A stretch of 55,939 nucleotides of DNA from JAVBLV01 sp031553195 (GCA_031553195.1 JAVBLV010000017.1:1-55939), one strand, 5' to 3'; numbered from the stretch's first letter, positions 46,796-55,268 are shown. Notes: generated by a model from the letters alone, not told the origin. Program-made: numbers and translations.

Positions 46796-46867
46796 ATTTT
46801 ATCTGCAACATAAGTCCTTGTCCATTTTAAGATTGTAAAAATAATCTTTCCTTTTGGCCTGAAAGAC

Positions 46868-46898
46868 TTGCCTTTTTGGTTAAAAAGAGGTAGTTTTG
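46868..46898 (+). promoter_or_regulatory. Putative iorAB promoter
   Basis: A TTG -33 element at 46868-46870 and TAGTTTTG (46891-46898) matching TAnnTTTG, separated by 20 bases. It lies about 40 bases before the ATG at 46938. Confidence 0.55.
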
Positions 46899-46937
46899 CG
46901 ATCAAGAAATTAAGCATATTAATATAAAAATTTGACC

Positions 46938-48554
46938 ATGCAAAAGTTACTTCTATTAGGAGATGAAGCGATTGCCCAGGCGGCTATTGACGCGGGAATT
47001 TCAGGAATTTTTTCTTATCCCGGGACTCCTTCGACAGAAATTACGGAATATATTCAAAATTCAAAAGAAGCTAAAGAGAAAGGAATACGAAGCGCTTGGG
47101 GCTGTAACGAAAAAACGGCTGTGGAAGCGGCTATCGGAATGTGTTATGCAGGAAAGCGCGTAATGACATGTATGAAACATGTAGGCTTGAACGTGGCTGC
47201 CGACCCTTTTATGAATGTTTCTATTACGGGAACCAACGGCGGGATGATTATTGTTGCAGCCGACGACCCTTCGATGCATTCGTCGCAGAATGAACAAGAC
47301 TCCAGATTTTTCGGACACTTTTCTTTGATTCCGGTTCTTGAACCTTCCAATCAACAAGAAGCTTACGATATGGTACACTATGGGTACGAACTTTCTGAGA
47401 AATTGAAAACGCCTGTAATGTTGCGTATCACAACCCGTATGGCTCACTCCAGGGCGGGCGTAGCGCGTATTGCAAGCCGCGCGCAAAACGAGATGAAGCT
47501 TCCCGATAACAAAAAACAATTTATTTTGCTCCCTGCCATTGCCCGCGCGCAATATAAAAGTTTGTTGGAAAAACAAACCTTATTTACCAAAGAATCCGAA
47601 CAAAAAGGATTTAATCAATATTTCGACGGAACTGACAAAAAATTAGGAATTATTACAACGGGAATTGCATTCAATTATTTAAGAGAAAACTATCCCGATG
47701 GAAAAGTTCCTTATCCGGTAGTAAAGGTGACGCAATATCCGCTCCCTCATTCCATGATACAAAAATTGTATGATGAATGCAATGAGATTTTAGTGTTGGA
47801 AGAAGGACAACCATTAGTTGAAGAACAGATTAAAGGGTTCCTGGCTGTTGGTAAAAAAGTAAAGGGCCGTTTGGATAACACAATTCAACGCGATGGAGAA
47901 CTTTCGCCTGCTAAAATAGCAAGAGCATTGGGACTGCCTGTTGTTGAAGGTTCGGAAGTTCCTTCTTTAGTAGCCGCCCGTCCGCCTGCTTTATGCGCAG
48001 GATGTCCTCATATCGATTCTTACAATGCGCTTAATGAAGCCATTGCCGAATATGGCGACGGTCGCGTTTTTGCCGATATCGGATGTTATACGCTGGGATT
48101 CATGGCTCCATACAATGCCATTAATACTTGCGTAGATATGGGCGCTTCTATCACCATGGCTAAAGGCGCCTGCGAAGCGGGATTATTTCCTACGGTTGCC
48201 GTTATAGGCGATTCTACTTTTACCCATTCGGGAATGACGGGTTTGTTGGATGCCGTAAACGATAATATCCCTATTACTGTTTTCATTTTAGATAATTCTA
48301 CAACTGGGATGACCGGCGGACAAAAATCTTCGGCAAGCGGAAGAATAGAGGCTATTTGCGCTGGTATCGGCGTCCACCCTGACCATATCCGGATAATGAA
48401 TCCGTTGAAAAGATACCACGAAGAAAATCTGAAAATAGTAAAAGAAGAATTGGCTTATCGGGGCGTTTCTGTTATTATTCCACGCAGAGATTGCATTGTT
48501 GCAGGGAAAAGAATGCGCAAAGAAAAAGCAAAAAACGAAAAAACCGCGAACTAA
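46938..48554 (+). CDS. iorA: Indolepyruvate:ferredoxin oxidoreductase, alpha subunit
   Basis: Thiamine-diphosphate enzyme that oxidatively decarboxylates aryl 2-oxoacids from aromatic amino acids to aryl-CoA, reducing ferredoxin. The 538-residue protein has an N-terminal pyrimidine-binding domain (GISGIFSYPGTPSTEITEYI), a transketolase C-like middle domain, and a C-terminal ThDP domain with the GDSTFTHSGMTGLLDAVNDN signature and PALCAGCPH. The 2[4Fe-4S] ferredoxin domain found at the C-terminus of archaeal IorA is absent: the chain ends soon after IPRRDCIVAGKRM. The ATG at 46938 is used; an in-frame TTG six bases earlier adds nothing. iorB follows after 37 bases. Confidence 0.93.
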   Translation: MQKLLLLGDEAIAQAAIDAGISGIFSYPGTPSTEITEYIQNSKEAKEKGIRSAWGCNEKTAVEAAIGMCYAGKRVMTCMKHVGLNVAADPFMNVSITGTNGGMIIVAADDPSMHSSQNEQDSRFFGHFSLIPVLEPSNQQEAYDMVHYGYELSEKLKTPVMLRITTRMAHSRAGVARIASRAQNEMKLPDNKKQFILLPAIARAQYKSLLEKQTLFTKESEQKGFNQYFDGTDKKLGIITTGIAFNYLRENYPDGKVPYPVVKVTQYPLPHSMIQKLYDECNEILVLEEGQPLVEEQIKGFLAVGKKVKGRLDNTIQRDGELSPAKIARALGLPVVEGSEVPSLVAARPPALCAGCPHIDSYNALNEAIAEYGDGRVFADIGCYTLGFMAPYNAINTCVDMGASITMAKGACEAGLFPTVAVIGDSTFTHSGMTGLLDAVNDNIPITVFILDNSTTGMTGGQKSSASGRIEAICAGIGVHPDHIRIMNPLKRYHEENLKIVKEELAYRGVSVIIPRRDCIVAGKRMRKEKAKNEKTAN

Positions 48555-48591
48555 AACGGATTCAGTTAAACAATAAAATTGTAATATTTTT

Positions 48592-49167
48592 ATGAAAAAA
48601 GACATTATATTGGCAGGCGTTGGCGGGCAAGGGATTTTATCTATCGCCGCTATTATCGGCGCAGCCGCATTAGACATGGGATTATATCTGAAACAATCTG
48701 AAGTTCATGGCATGAGTCAAAGAGGAGGCGATGTTTCATCTAATTTGCGCATTTCGGATAAAGAAATTTTTTCGGATTTAATTCCTCTGGGGAAAGCGGA
48801 TATTATTATATCGGTAGAACCTATGGAGTGTTTACGCTATTTACCTTTTCTTCATGCCGATGGTTGGGTGATTACCGATACCAATCCTTTTATAAATATT
48901 CCTAACTATCCGTCCATAGAAAATGTATTGAAGGAGGTCGAAAAAATAAAAAATCATGTGGCCTTAGATGCAGAAACCATCGCAAAAGAGGTGCAATCCC
49001 GCGCGAATATGGTTGTGCTTGGCGCGGCAACGCCCTATTTGGGAATTGATTTCTCCCGATTTGAAAAAGCGATTCAAACTATTTTCGGAAGTAAAGGGGA
49101 GGAATTAGTTGCGGCCAATATTGCCGCGCTAAAAGCAGGAAAAGCTTTCAGCGAAAGTAAAAAATAA
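48592..49167 (+). CDS. iorB: Indolepyruvate:ferredoxin oxidoreductase, beta subunit
   Basis: Gamma-type subunit of the 2-oxoacid:ferredoxin oxidoreductase family. The 191-residue protein begins DIILAGVGGQGILSIAAIIG and contains KQSEVHGMSQRGGDVSSNLR, both diagnostic of the catalytic gamma domain. It pairs with the alpha subunit encoded 37 bases upstream and is followed by a strong terminator. Together they route aromatic amino acid carbon to aryl-CoA and reduced ferredoxin, consistent with an anaerobe using peptides. Confidence 0.93.
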   Translation: MKKDIILAGVGGQGILSIAAIIGAAALDMGLYLKQSEVHGMSQRGGDVSSNLRISDKEIFSDLIPLGKADIIISVEPMECLRYLPFLHADGWVITDTNPFINIPNYPSIENVLKEVEKIKNHVALDAETIAKEVQSRANMVVLGAATPYLGIDFSRFEKAIQTIFGSKGEELVAANIAALKAGKAFSESKK

Positions 49168-49193
49168 CGCTTCCGTCTTTATTGAAAATTTAA

Positions 49194-49235
49194 AAACTGC
49201 TGCTGGAAAAAATCTTAGCAGCAGTTTCTTTTTTA
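49194..49235 (+). terminator. Rho-independent terminator of iorAB
   Basis: A perfect 11-base stem, AAACTGCTGCT at 49194-49204 and AGCAGCAGTTT at 49217-49227, with a T tract (TTTCTTTTTT) overlapping and following the 3' arm. Confidence 0.9.
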
Positions 49236-49513
49236 TAGATTTTCAAAAACAAGGGTTTTTATGGATCAGTATAAACATATCCAAAATAAAAATCTTCATT
49301 CCGGCTAAACAAAATAACTCGCCCGTCGAGGTTGTTATTCAAACCCCTAAATAATAGCCGCTGTCATGTTATTTTTCGAAAGGAGGTTTCGAACAGAATT
49401 TTGTTTTAACCCCTCCGTTAATGATTTTTCTTAACGCTATCTGGCGTAGGCCGTTATTCCTCTCCTCTTTCGATCTCCTTAAGTTTTAACGGACTATTGA
49501 AGATTATACATAT
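49236..49513. other. Gene-free interval with possible structured RNA
   Basis: Lies between two terminators facing each other. It contains a small stem (CGAAA at 49378-49382 pairing with TTTCG at 49387-49391, around GGAGG) and a longer-range pairing, TCCGTTAA (49414-49421) with TTAACGGA (49486-49493), that encloses CGCTATCTGGCG. It is less AT-rich than ordinary gaps here. No protein is evident in any frame. A small RNA is possible but unproven. Confidence 0.25.
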
Positions 49514-49556
49514 AAAAAAACTGCTTAAAATCCTGAAAACTCAGAAATTTAAGCAG
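49514..49556 (-). terminator. Terminator of the RRM protein gene
   Basis: On the minus strand, CTGCTTAAA pairs with TTTTAAGCAG (plus coordinates 49548-49556 and 49521-49530) and a run of seven T follows. Confidence 0.8.
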
Positions 49557-49593
49557 CCTCACAGTATCTAAAAATACTTTTTCCTATTGCAAA

Positions 49594-49881
49594 TTAATCT
49601 TCGCGAGGTTGTCTGCGTTGCTCAAAACGAGGTTTATCTTCTCTTTGTTTAGCTTCGTTCACATTGATAACTCTACCGTCAAATTCCACTTGATTGAGTT
49701 CATTAATTGCTTTTTGAGCTTCAGCATCTTCCGGCATTTCTACAAAACCAAATCCTCTTGATTTTCCTGTATAACGATCCGTGATAACTTTTGCTGATGA
49801 AACGGTGCCATATTCTGCGAATAATTCCTGTAAATCATTACTGCTAACGCCATAACTCAAATTTGAAATGTAAATGTTCAT
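49594..49881 (-). CDS. Single-RRM RNA-binding protein
   Basis: A 95-residue protein consisting of one RNA recognition motif: RNP2 is MNIYISNLSYGV and RNP1 is KSRGFGFVEM, with a short charged Arg/Glu/Gln-rich tail (EQRRQPRED). Such small RRM proteins are abundant in Bacteroidota (the Rbp family) and are thought to act as global post-transcriptional regulators, possibly replacing Hfq/CspA-type chaperones. It is transcribed alone from a strong promoter, with a ~75-base leader holding an inverted repeat and a terminator after the stop. Confidence 0.93.
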   Translation of the reverse strand: MNIYISNLSYGVSSNDLQELFAEYGTVSSAKVITDRYTGKSRGFGFVEMPEDAEAQKAINELNQVEFDGRVINVNEAKQREDKPRFEQRRQPRED

Positions 49882-49925
49882 TCTAAAAAAATTTTTATAT
49901 GTTTTAAACTACAAATTATGATGTT

Positions 49926-49944
49926 TATTGTTTGCAAAACAATA
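49926..49944 (-). promoter_or_regulatory. Inverted repeat in the leader of the RRM gene
   Basis: Perfect eight-base arms TATTGTTT and AAACAATA separated by three bases, within the predicted 5' leader. It could be an RNA hairpin involved in autoregulation or temperature response, or a DNA operator. Confidence 0.35.
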
Positions 49945-49962
49945 CTAACCATAATTTCTCAG

Positions 49963-49992
49963 CAAAGGTATATCTTTATTTTTTATTTCAAA
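49963..49992 (-). promoter_or_regulatory. Promoter of the RRM protein gene
   Basis: Minus strand TTTG (49989-49992), 18-base spacer, and TACCTTTG (49963-49970): the best match in the window to the Bacteroidetes -33/-7 consensus. Predicted start is near 49956. Confidence 0.65.
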
Positions 49993-50095
49993 TATTCTCA
50001 AGCAAAAAGTTTATTAAAAAAATATAAACAGCTCGTTGAGCATTCAATAAAAAAACACATAAAAAATTGATTACATTACAATTACAAAAAATGAA

Positions 50096-50869
50096 TCAAT
50101 TAAATTCAAAAGTAACGCTATCTCCAATTTTTAGTCCTTCCAATTGGGCAATAGAACCTTTATTAATTGCAATTTGTAAATAACCGGTAGAAGAAAATGT
50201 CAAAATCATTCCTGATTCCGCCACATCATTATAGGAAGTAGATAATTTATCCGTTGTATGATTACGTATATTTAATTCGAAACGACGATTGTTGCAATAT
50301 TCTTCAAATTCTTTATCCGTAACATTCAAATAAGCATTTCCATAATTGTCGATATAAATAATGGTCGCCCTTAAACAATTATTCCGGTAAGTCGGACGAA
50401 TGAACTCCCGCCTTAAAAATTCGTCTTTTAAAGTTCCAAATTCTTCAGGTTTATTCCCATTACTCAATTGTATAGCTACTTTGCAGAATAAATCCAGGCC
50501 GGCAAATGTAAAAAAACTCGAATCCTGATGAATGTCTAATTGAATTATTTTGTCTGGTTTGCAAGGAAATACCAAGGAAGGCAAACCATTATCTGTAGAA
50601 ATATAATATTGTTTATTGTATTCAATAAGAACATGGGTATTTTCTTTAGTCTCAACAGAGTCTATATCAATAATATGAATTGTGTTTTCAGGAAAGTTCA
50701 AACAAGCGTTTTTTACGACAAAAGCAGCCATCGCTATGTTGAACGGTTTTATATTATGCGAAATATCAACAACCTGCACATCCGGTATACCCGAATAGAG
50801 CTTGGCTTTCACAACTCCCACAAAATGATCTTGCGTACCCCAGTCTGTTACAAGCGTTACAAGTTGCAT
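50096..50869 (-). CDS. SAM hydroxide adenosyltransferase (DUF62 family)
   Basis: Hydrolyses S-adenosylmethionine to adenosine and methionine; the family is related to fluorinase and chlorinase. The 257-residue protein begins LVTLVTDWGTQDHFVGVVKA, with the conserved TDWGxxDxxVG motif, and has VVDISHNIKPFNI and STDNGLPSL, which match the family's substrate-binding segments. The C-terminal beta-barrel domain starts near residue 165. Length fits. It follows the secreted protein gene at 50976 by 106 bases but has its own promoter-like sequence in between. Substrate assignment is by family only. Confidence 0.9.
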   Translation of the reverse strand: MQLVTLVTDWGTQDHFVGVVKAKLYSGIPDVQVVDISHNIKPFNIAMAAFVVKNACLNFPENTIHIIDIDSVETKENTHVLIEYNKQYYISTDNGLPSLVFPCKPDKIIQLDIHQDSSFFTFAGLDLFCKVAIQLSNGNKPEEFGTLKDEFLRREFIRPTYRNNCLRATIIYIDNYGNAYLNVTDKEFEEYCNNRRFELNIRNHTTDKLSTSYNDVAESGMILTFSSTGYLQIAINKGSIAQLEGLKIGDSVTFEFN

Positions 50870-50892
50870 GCTTTAAAATGAATTATTTTCTG

Positions 50893-50923
50893 CAAAAATA
50901 GCAATAAAAAGTTGAATTGTTAA
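50893..50923 (-). promoter_or_regulatory. Putative promoter of the SAM hydroxide adenosyltransferase gene
   Basis: Minus strand TATTTTTG (50893-50900) matches TAnnTTTG, with a TTTA -33-like element (50920-50923) 19 bases upstream. Confidence 0.45.
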
Positions 50924-50975
50924 AGGGTGTTTATGATATTTGAATCATCAATTCATTTTGACTTTATCTATCGAT

Positions 50976-52241
50976 TTAAGTCTTTTGTTTTTCTTTTTTT
51001 GCTGCAGGAAATAAGATATTATTCAGTATGAGACGATATCCGGGAGAATTCGGATACAATTCCAAATTGGTTGGAGGGTCGCCGACAAAATGTTGGTAAT
51101 CCTCAGGATCATGCCCTCCCAGGAACGTCCATGTGCCTTTACCGAAAGTTCCGTGTAAATAGCGAACTTCTCCCAATGCCGTATTCTCAGCTAAAACAAT
51201 AACGCTGGATTTAACCTGACTTTTACGGAATGCTGTTGTTTGTCCCATAAAACCTTTTATGATTCTTTCATGGTCTTGCGTAAGCATAGTAGGAACCCAA
51301 TCCCATTTAGCGGAGAAATCGAACAAGACGAAAAAGTCATTATTTTTATTCAAATTATTAGGCCTTGTTTCCGTTACGTCAATAGAAGATACTTCATAAC
51401 GATAAGGATCCAACACCAATGTATAATCTTTGAAAGCAAAAGTCTTGTTATAATCTATCAACTGTTGGCAATTAGGTTGTATGGGATCCCCGTCAAACAT
51501 CACATCACAAATATCTACTCCTTCGGCAGACAAAGCGACATCATAACTATCTGGAGCAGAACACATGGCAAACATAAACCCTCCGCCTGAAACAAATTCT
51601 CTTATTTTTTTTGCCACTCCCAATTTCAATTGAGAAACCTTGCTGTAACCATATTTCTTAGCTGTCGCTTCTTGTTCTTTTACATCATCTATATACCATT
51701 TATTATTCCGGTGGGCAGCCCAAAACTTTCCATACTGTCCGGTAAAATCTTCGTGATGTAAATGTAACCAATCATATAGAGGCAAGACGCCATCCAAAAT
51801 CTCGGAATCATAAATCACATCGTAAGGGATTTCTGCATAAGTCAACACCAAAGTAACCGCATCATCCCAGGGCAATTTGCTTTTAGGCGAATAGACTGCT
51901 ATTTTGGGCGCTTTATGAAGCTTAACCACATCCATATTCACGCTAGGATCTGCTATTTCCTGCAAAATACCGGTTGCCTGAACATCGGCAATTACGTCAT
52001 ACGAAACGCCTCTTATTTTGCACTCTTTTTCAATATTTTCATGATATTTGGAAAGGAATGAACCACCCCGGTAATTCAACAGCCAATCAATTTCCACATC
52101 TCGCTGCAAAGTCCAATAAGCAAGTCCGTAGGCTTTCAGATGATTCTTTTGCGAAACGTCCATAGGAATCAAAATGTATGCGGCAAAAGTTTGTAGCATG
52201 TACATACATAAAAACAAAAAAATAAAAAGACTTTTTTTCAT
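50976..52241 (-). CDS. Conserved secreted Bacteroidota protein, GATase1/ThuA-like
   Basis: A 421-residue exported protein with a signal peptide (MKKSLFIFLFLCMYMLQTFA). The body includes PKIAVYSPKSKLPWDDAVTL, a long loop with WLHLHHEDFTGQYGKF, and VSGGGFMFAMCSAPDSYDVA, which resembles a class I glutamine-amidotransferase-like fold with the nucleophile-elbow-type Cys. LGGHDPEDYQHFVGDPPTNL near the C-terminus is also distinctive. I recall relatives being labelled asparagine synthetase B, but none of the AsnB signatures are seen, so that label is probably wrong. It starts six bases after the dnaB stop, so the two are co-transcribed. Confidence 0.65.
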   Translation of the reverse strand: MKKSLFIFLFLCMYMLQTFAAYILIPMDVSQKNHLKAYGLAYWTLQRDVEIDWLLNYRGGSFLSKYHENIEKECKIRGVSYDVIADVQATGILQEIADPSVNMDVVKLHKAPKIAVYSPKSKLPWDDAVTLVLTYAEIPYDVIYDSEILDGVLPLYDWLHLHHEDFTGQYGKFWAAHRNNKWYIDDVKEQEATAKKYGYSKVSQLKLGVAKKIREFVSGGGFMFAMCSAPDSYDVALSAEGVDICDVMFDGDPIQPNCQQLIDYNKTFAFKDYTLVLDPYRYEVSSIDVTETRPNNLNKNNDFFVLFDFSAKWDWVPTMLTQDHERIIKGFMGQTTAFRKSQVKSSVIVLAENTALGEVRYLHGTFGKGTWTFLGGHDPEDYQHFVGDPPTNLELYPNSPGYRLILNNILFPAAKKEKQKT

Positions 52242-52247
52242 ATTTCT

Positions 52248-53801
52248 TTAAAATGGATAATCGTCATCCTGAGGCATATTTGACGAAAAATTATCATCAA
52301 TGTTCATTTTAGAAGGAATGGTTACCGTGCTGAAAGAATTTCCCTGTTCATCAAAATTTTCATTAGACCCAAAAGCCGTAATCGGCATATTATCTCCAAA
52401 CGAATCAAAATCAGGATTTTCAAAACGAGCAAAACGACTTACAAATTTCAAACGCACCTCTCCTACCGCCCCACTCCGGTGTTTTGCTATAATTACGTCG
52501 GCCATGCCTGTCGTGTTTCCTTTTTCATCATCTTGAATTCCATAATATTCCGGACGATAAATAAACATAACAATATCGGCATCCTGCTCAATAGCTCCCG
52601 ATTCGCGCAAATCCGAAAGCATAGGTTTTTTACTCCCACCTCTTGTTTCTACTGCACGACTTAACTGAGAAAGAGCCAAAACAGGTATATTCAATTCTTT
52701 GGATAACGCTTTTAGTTGCCGGGAAATTGTACTGATTTCTTGTTCGCGGTTTCCTTTTCCATCGCCGGAAGCATGCATCAATTGTAAATAATCGATAAAA
52801 ACCATTTGTATATCATGACGTTGCTTTAAACGCCGGCATTTGGCGCGCAATTCAAAAATAGTCAATTGAGGCGTATCGTCAATGTAGATAGGCGCATCAT
52901 TCAACGGTTGAATCTTAATGGCTAATTGCTCTTGTTGCCAAGCTTTTAGCTCTTCTCCTTTTTTTAAAAGATCGGCGCTGATTTCCGATTCGCTCGAAAT
53001 CAATCGCATGACCAATTCTAAGGCCGTCATTTCCAATGAAAAAAAAGCAATTGGTTTTTTAAAATCAACAGCCATATTACGTGCCATGGAAAGGGCCAAA
53101 GCCGTTTTACCCATGGCAGGACGCGCAGCCAGAATGATCAATGTCCCTCTTTGAAATCCCCCAGTATGTCTATCCAATTCCACAAAACCGGTAGGCACTC
53201 CACTAATATTTCCTTCCGCTTTCTGCGCATTTTCAATTTCTTCCATAGCATTCAAAAGCAGAGAATGCATATCGCGGTAATCAGAACGAAAATTATTGTC
53301 ATTAATATCCATCAAACGCTGCTCTGTTTTATCCAGCAAATCTACCACATCGGTAGTTTCGTCATAGGCTTCGCTAATGGTTTCGGTAGAAATACGTATC
53401 AACTCGCGCTGAATAAACTTTTCCGATAACACCCTTGCATGAAACTCAATATGAGCGCCGGAAGTGACCCTGTTTGTCAGTTGCGTAATATAATAAGCTC
53501 CCCCTGATAATTCCAAGGTAGCCATAGAGCGAAGTTTTTCCACAACTGTGAGAATATCGACTGGCTTCCCCTCGTCAAACAAATGCCGGACAGCCGTAAA
53601 AATATATTGGTGCTTGGGTTCATAAAAAAATTCGGGACGAATAATTTCTATTGAATTATTCACGGCATTCTGATCCAGCATCAAAGCGCCTAGAACCGCT
53701 TCTTCCAAATCAATGGCCTGAGGAGGAATTTTTCCATTCAAAGAGAAAGCCTGTTCTTGTGTAAGCCTTTTTTTAGCAAAAGGTTTCAACGTATTTTCCA
53801 T
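52248..53801 (-). CDS. dnaB: Replicative DNA helicase DnaB
   Basis: Hexameric 5'-3' helicase of the replication fork. The 517-residue protein has the N-terminal DnaB domain (PPQAIDLEEAVLGALMLDQN), a linker, and the RecA-like domain with Walker A ARPAMGKTALALSM, Walker B MVFIDYLQLM, and SQLSRAVETRGGSKKPMLSD followed by LRESGAIEQDAD. The C-terminal ~60 residues are an Asn/Asp/Phe-rich tail. No intein or insertion is present. A -7 box lies within 15 bases of the start codon, hinting at a very short or absent leader. Confidence 0.97.
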   Translation of the reverse strand: MENTLKPFAKKRLTQEQAFSLNGKIPPQAIDLEEAVLGALMLDQNAVNNSIEIIRPEFFYEPKHQYIFTAVRHLFDEGKPVDILTVVEKLRSMATLELSGGAYYITQLTNRVTSGAHIEFHARVLSEKFIQRELIRISTETISEAYDETTDVVDLLDKTEQRLMDINDNNFRSDYRDMHSLLLNAMEEIENAQKAEGNISGVPTGFVELDRHTGGFQRGTLIILAARPAMGKTALALSMARNMAVDFKKPIAFFSLEMTALELVMRLISSESEISADLLKKGEELKAWQQEQLAIKIQPLNDAPIYIDDTPQLTIFELRAKCRRLKQRHDIQMVFIDYLQLMHASGDGKGNREQEISTISRQLKALSKELNIPVLALSQLSRAVETRGGSKKPMLSDLRESGAIEQDADIVMFIYRPEYYGIQDDEKGNTTGMADVIIAKHRSGAVGEVRLKFVSRFARFENPDFDSFGDNMPITAFGSNENFDEQGNSFSTVTIPSKMNIDDNFSSNMPQDDDYPF

Positions 53802-53805
53802 ATTG

Positions 53806-53813
53806 CAAAAGTA
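53806..53813 (-). promoter_or_regulatory. Putative -7 box of dnaB
   Basis: Minus strand TACTTTTG matches TAnnTTTG and ends only four bases before the ATG at 53801, so the transcript would start at or just inside the start codon. No clear -33 element. Confidence 0.4.
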
Positions 53814-53965
53814 ACAATTATTTGGCGAGTGTTATTCATATAGTCTATCGAATTTTAACAACTAACTATGTTAAAAAAAGAGAAGACTCTATTCGGTATT
53901 TCATTACATTATTTTCAAAAGAGGAAAACACATTGAGTTGGCACAATTTTTATATCATTCTTTTC

Positions 53966-53980
53966 ACTTGAATTTCAAGT
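53966..53980. promoter_or_regulatory. Perfect palindrome upstream of the AAA/DUF4143 gene
   Basis: Seven-base arms ACTTGAA and TTCAAGT around a single T. It lies about 26 bases upstream of the -7 box at 54007, next to where the -33 element should be, so it is placed like an operator. Confidence 0.35.
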
Positions 53981-54006
53981 ACAACTATAGATATTAAAAA
54001 AAATAT

Positions 54007-54014
54007 TATCTTTG
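54007..54014 (+). promoter_or_regulatory. Putative -7 box for the AAA/DUF4143 gene
   Basis: TATCTTTG matches TAnnTTTG, about 64 bases before the ATG at 54078. The tandem repeat begins four bases downstream. Confidence 0.5.
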
Positions 54015-54017
54015 CAT

Positions 54018-54061
54018 AAATAAATTATTAGGCATACCTAAATAAATTATTAGGCATACCT
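54018..54061 (+). repeat. Two tandem 22-bp repeats in the leader of the AAA/DUF4143 gene
   Basis: Two exact head-to-tail copies of a 22-base unit (54018-54039 and 54040-54061) beginning AAATAAATTATTAGG and ending CATACCT. The AGGCATACCT part is itself near-palindromic. It lies between the -7 box and the start codon, where a repressor or RNA-binding protein could act. Confidence 0.7.
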
Positions 54062-54077
54062 ATATAAATCTGAAATC

Positions 54078-55268
54078 ATGTTTCAAAGAATTCATTTACA
54101 AAAACTTGAAGAACGAATAAAAGAACCCAGAAAGTTCATTCAAGTAGTATTTGGCCCTCGTCAAGTAGGAAAAACAACTATAATTTCCCAACTTGTTAAA
54201 CAATCATCTATTGAATCATTGTTTATTTCTGCTGATGACGTTCCCGCGGCAAATCATTCATGGATAAACAATTCTTGGGATGAAGCCCGCCGGCGTTTGC
54301 ATAATTCCGGAGGAAAAGATTTTTTATTAGTTATTGATGAGATTCAAAAAATAGATAATTGGAGCGAAGCGGTTAAAAAAGAATGGGATGTAGATACTTA
54401 TGAAGGAAGGGAATTAAAAGTAATTATTTTAGGCTCTTCCCGATTGTTAATTCAACAAGGATTGACGGAATCGCTGGCAGGTCGTTTTGAAACAACTTAT
54501 GTAACCCATTGGTCATATAGTGAAATGCAACAAGCTTTTGGTTGGTCGCTCAATCAATACATTTGGTTTGGCGGCTATCCGGGTACTGCAGGTCTGATAC
54601 AAGATGAGGATCGGTGGAAATCATATGTAAACGATTCACTAATAGAGACAAGCATATCAAAAGATATTTTAATGTTAACCCGGGTTGATAAACCTGCATT
54701 ACTAAAACGTTTGTTTGAAATCGGATGTACCTATTCCTCTCAAATTGTTTCTTTAAATAAAGTACAAGGAGAATTACGGGAATCAGGAAATTTAACAACT
54801 TTATCTAATTATTTGGTTTTACTGGAAGGTTCCGGATTATTAACCGGTTTGGAAAAATATTCAGGCAACATGATTCGTAAGCGTTCATCGAAACCTAAAT
54901 TTCAGGTTTTCAATAATGCATTAATAAGCGCCCAATCGGGCATGCAATATAATAATGTATTATCCAAACCCAATGAATGGGGTCGTTTTGTAGAATCGGC
55001 TGTTGGCGCACATTTATTAAATACATCCATTGCCGGAAAATTTAATCTTTATTATTGGAATGAAGGTGGGAATGAGGTAGATTTTGTAATAGAAAAAAAT
55101 GGGAAATTGATAGGCCTCGAAGTCAAAAGTGGAAAAGATAGCTTTAACAAGGGAATCCGTTTGTTTCAGGAGGCTTATCACCCAAAACATATTTTTACTA
55201 TCGGAACCGACGGCATACCGGTAGAAGAATTTCTTTTGTCCAATCCGGCGGAACTATTTGAAATATAA
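54078..55268 (+). CDS. AAA_14/DUF4143 ATPase
   Basis: A 396-residue protein with an N-terminal AAA_14 ATPase domain: Walker A in VVFGPRQVGKTTIISQ, Walker B in FLLVIDEIQKI, and sensor-type LKVIILGSSRLLIQ with LAGRFETTYVTHWSYSEM. The C-terminal half is DUF4143, with a nuclease-like core (WNEGGNEVDFVIEKNGKLIG followed by LEVKSG) resembling a PD-(D/E)xK fold. These proteins are numerous and mobile in Bacteroidales; their role is unknown, with defence or toxin-like functions suggested only by context elsewhere. Here it stands alone behind a repeat-bearing leader and beside a MITE-like element. Confidence 0.88.
   Translation: MFQRIHLQKLEERIKEPRKFIQVVFGPRQVGKTTIISQLVKQSSIESLFISADDVPAANHSWINNSWDEARRRLHNSGGKDFLLVIDEIQKIDNWSEAVKKEWDVDTYEGRELKVIILGSSRLLIQQGLTESLAGRFETTYVTHWSYSEMQQAFGWSLNQYIWFGGYPGTAGLIQDEDRWKSYVNDSLIETSISKDILMLTRVDKPALLKRLFEIGCTYSSQIVSLNKVQGELRESGNLTTLSNYLVLLEGSGLLTGLEKYSGNMIRKRSSKPKFQVFNNALISAQSGMQYNNVLSKPNEWGRFVESAVGAHLLNTSIAGKFNLYYWNEGGNEVDFVIEKNGKLIGLEVKSGKDSFNKGIRLFQEAYHPKHIFTIGTDGIPVEEFLLSNPAELFEI

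Noticed and set aside
50976..52241. Naming the secreted protein after dnaB as asparagine synthetase B
   Set aside because: The N-terminal Cys nucleophile and ATP pyrophosphatase signatures of AsnB are not present and the protein has a signal peptide.
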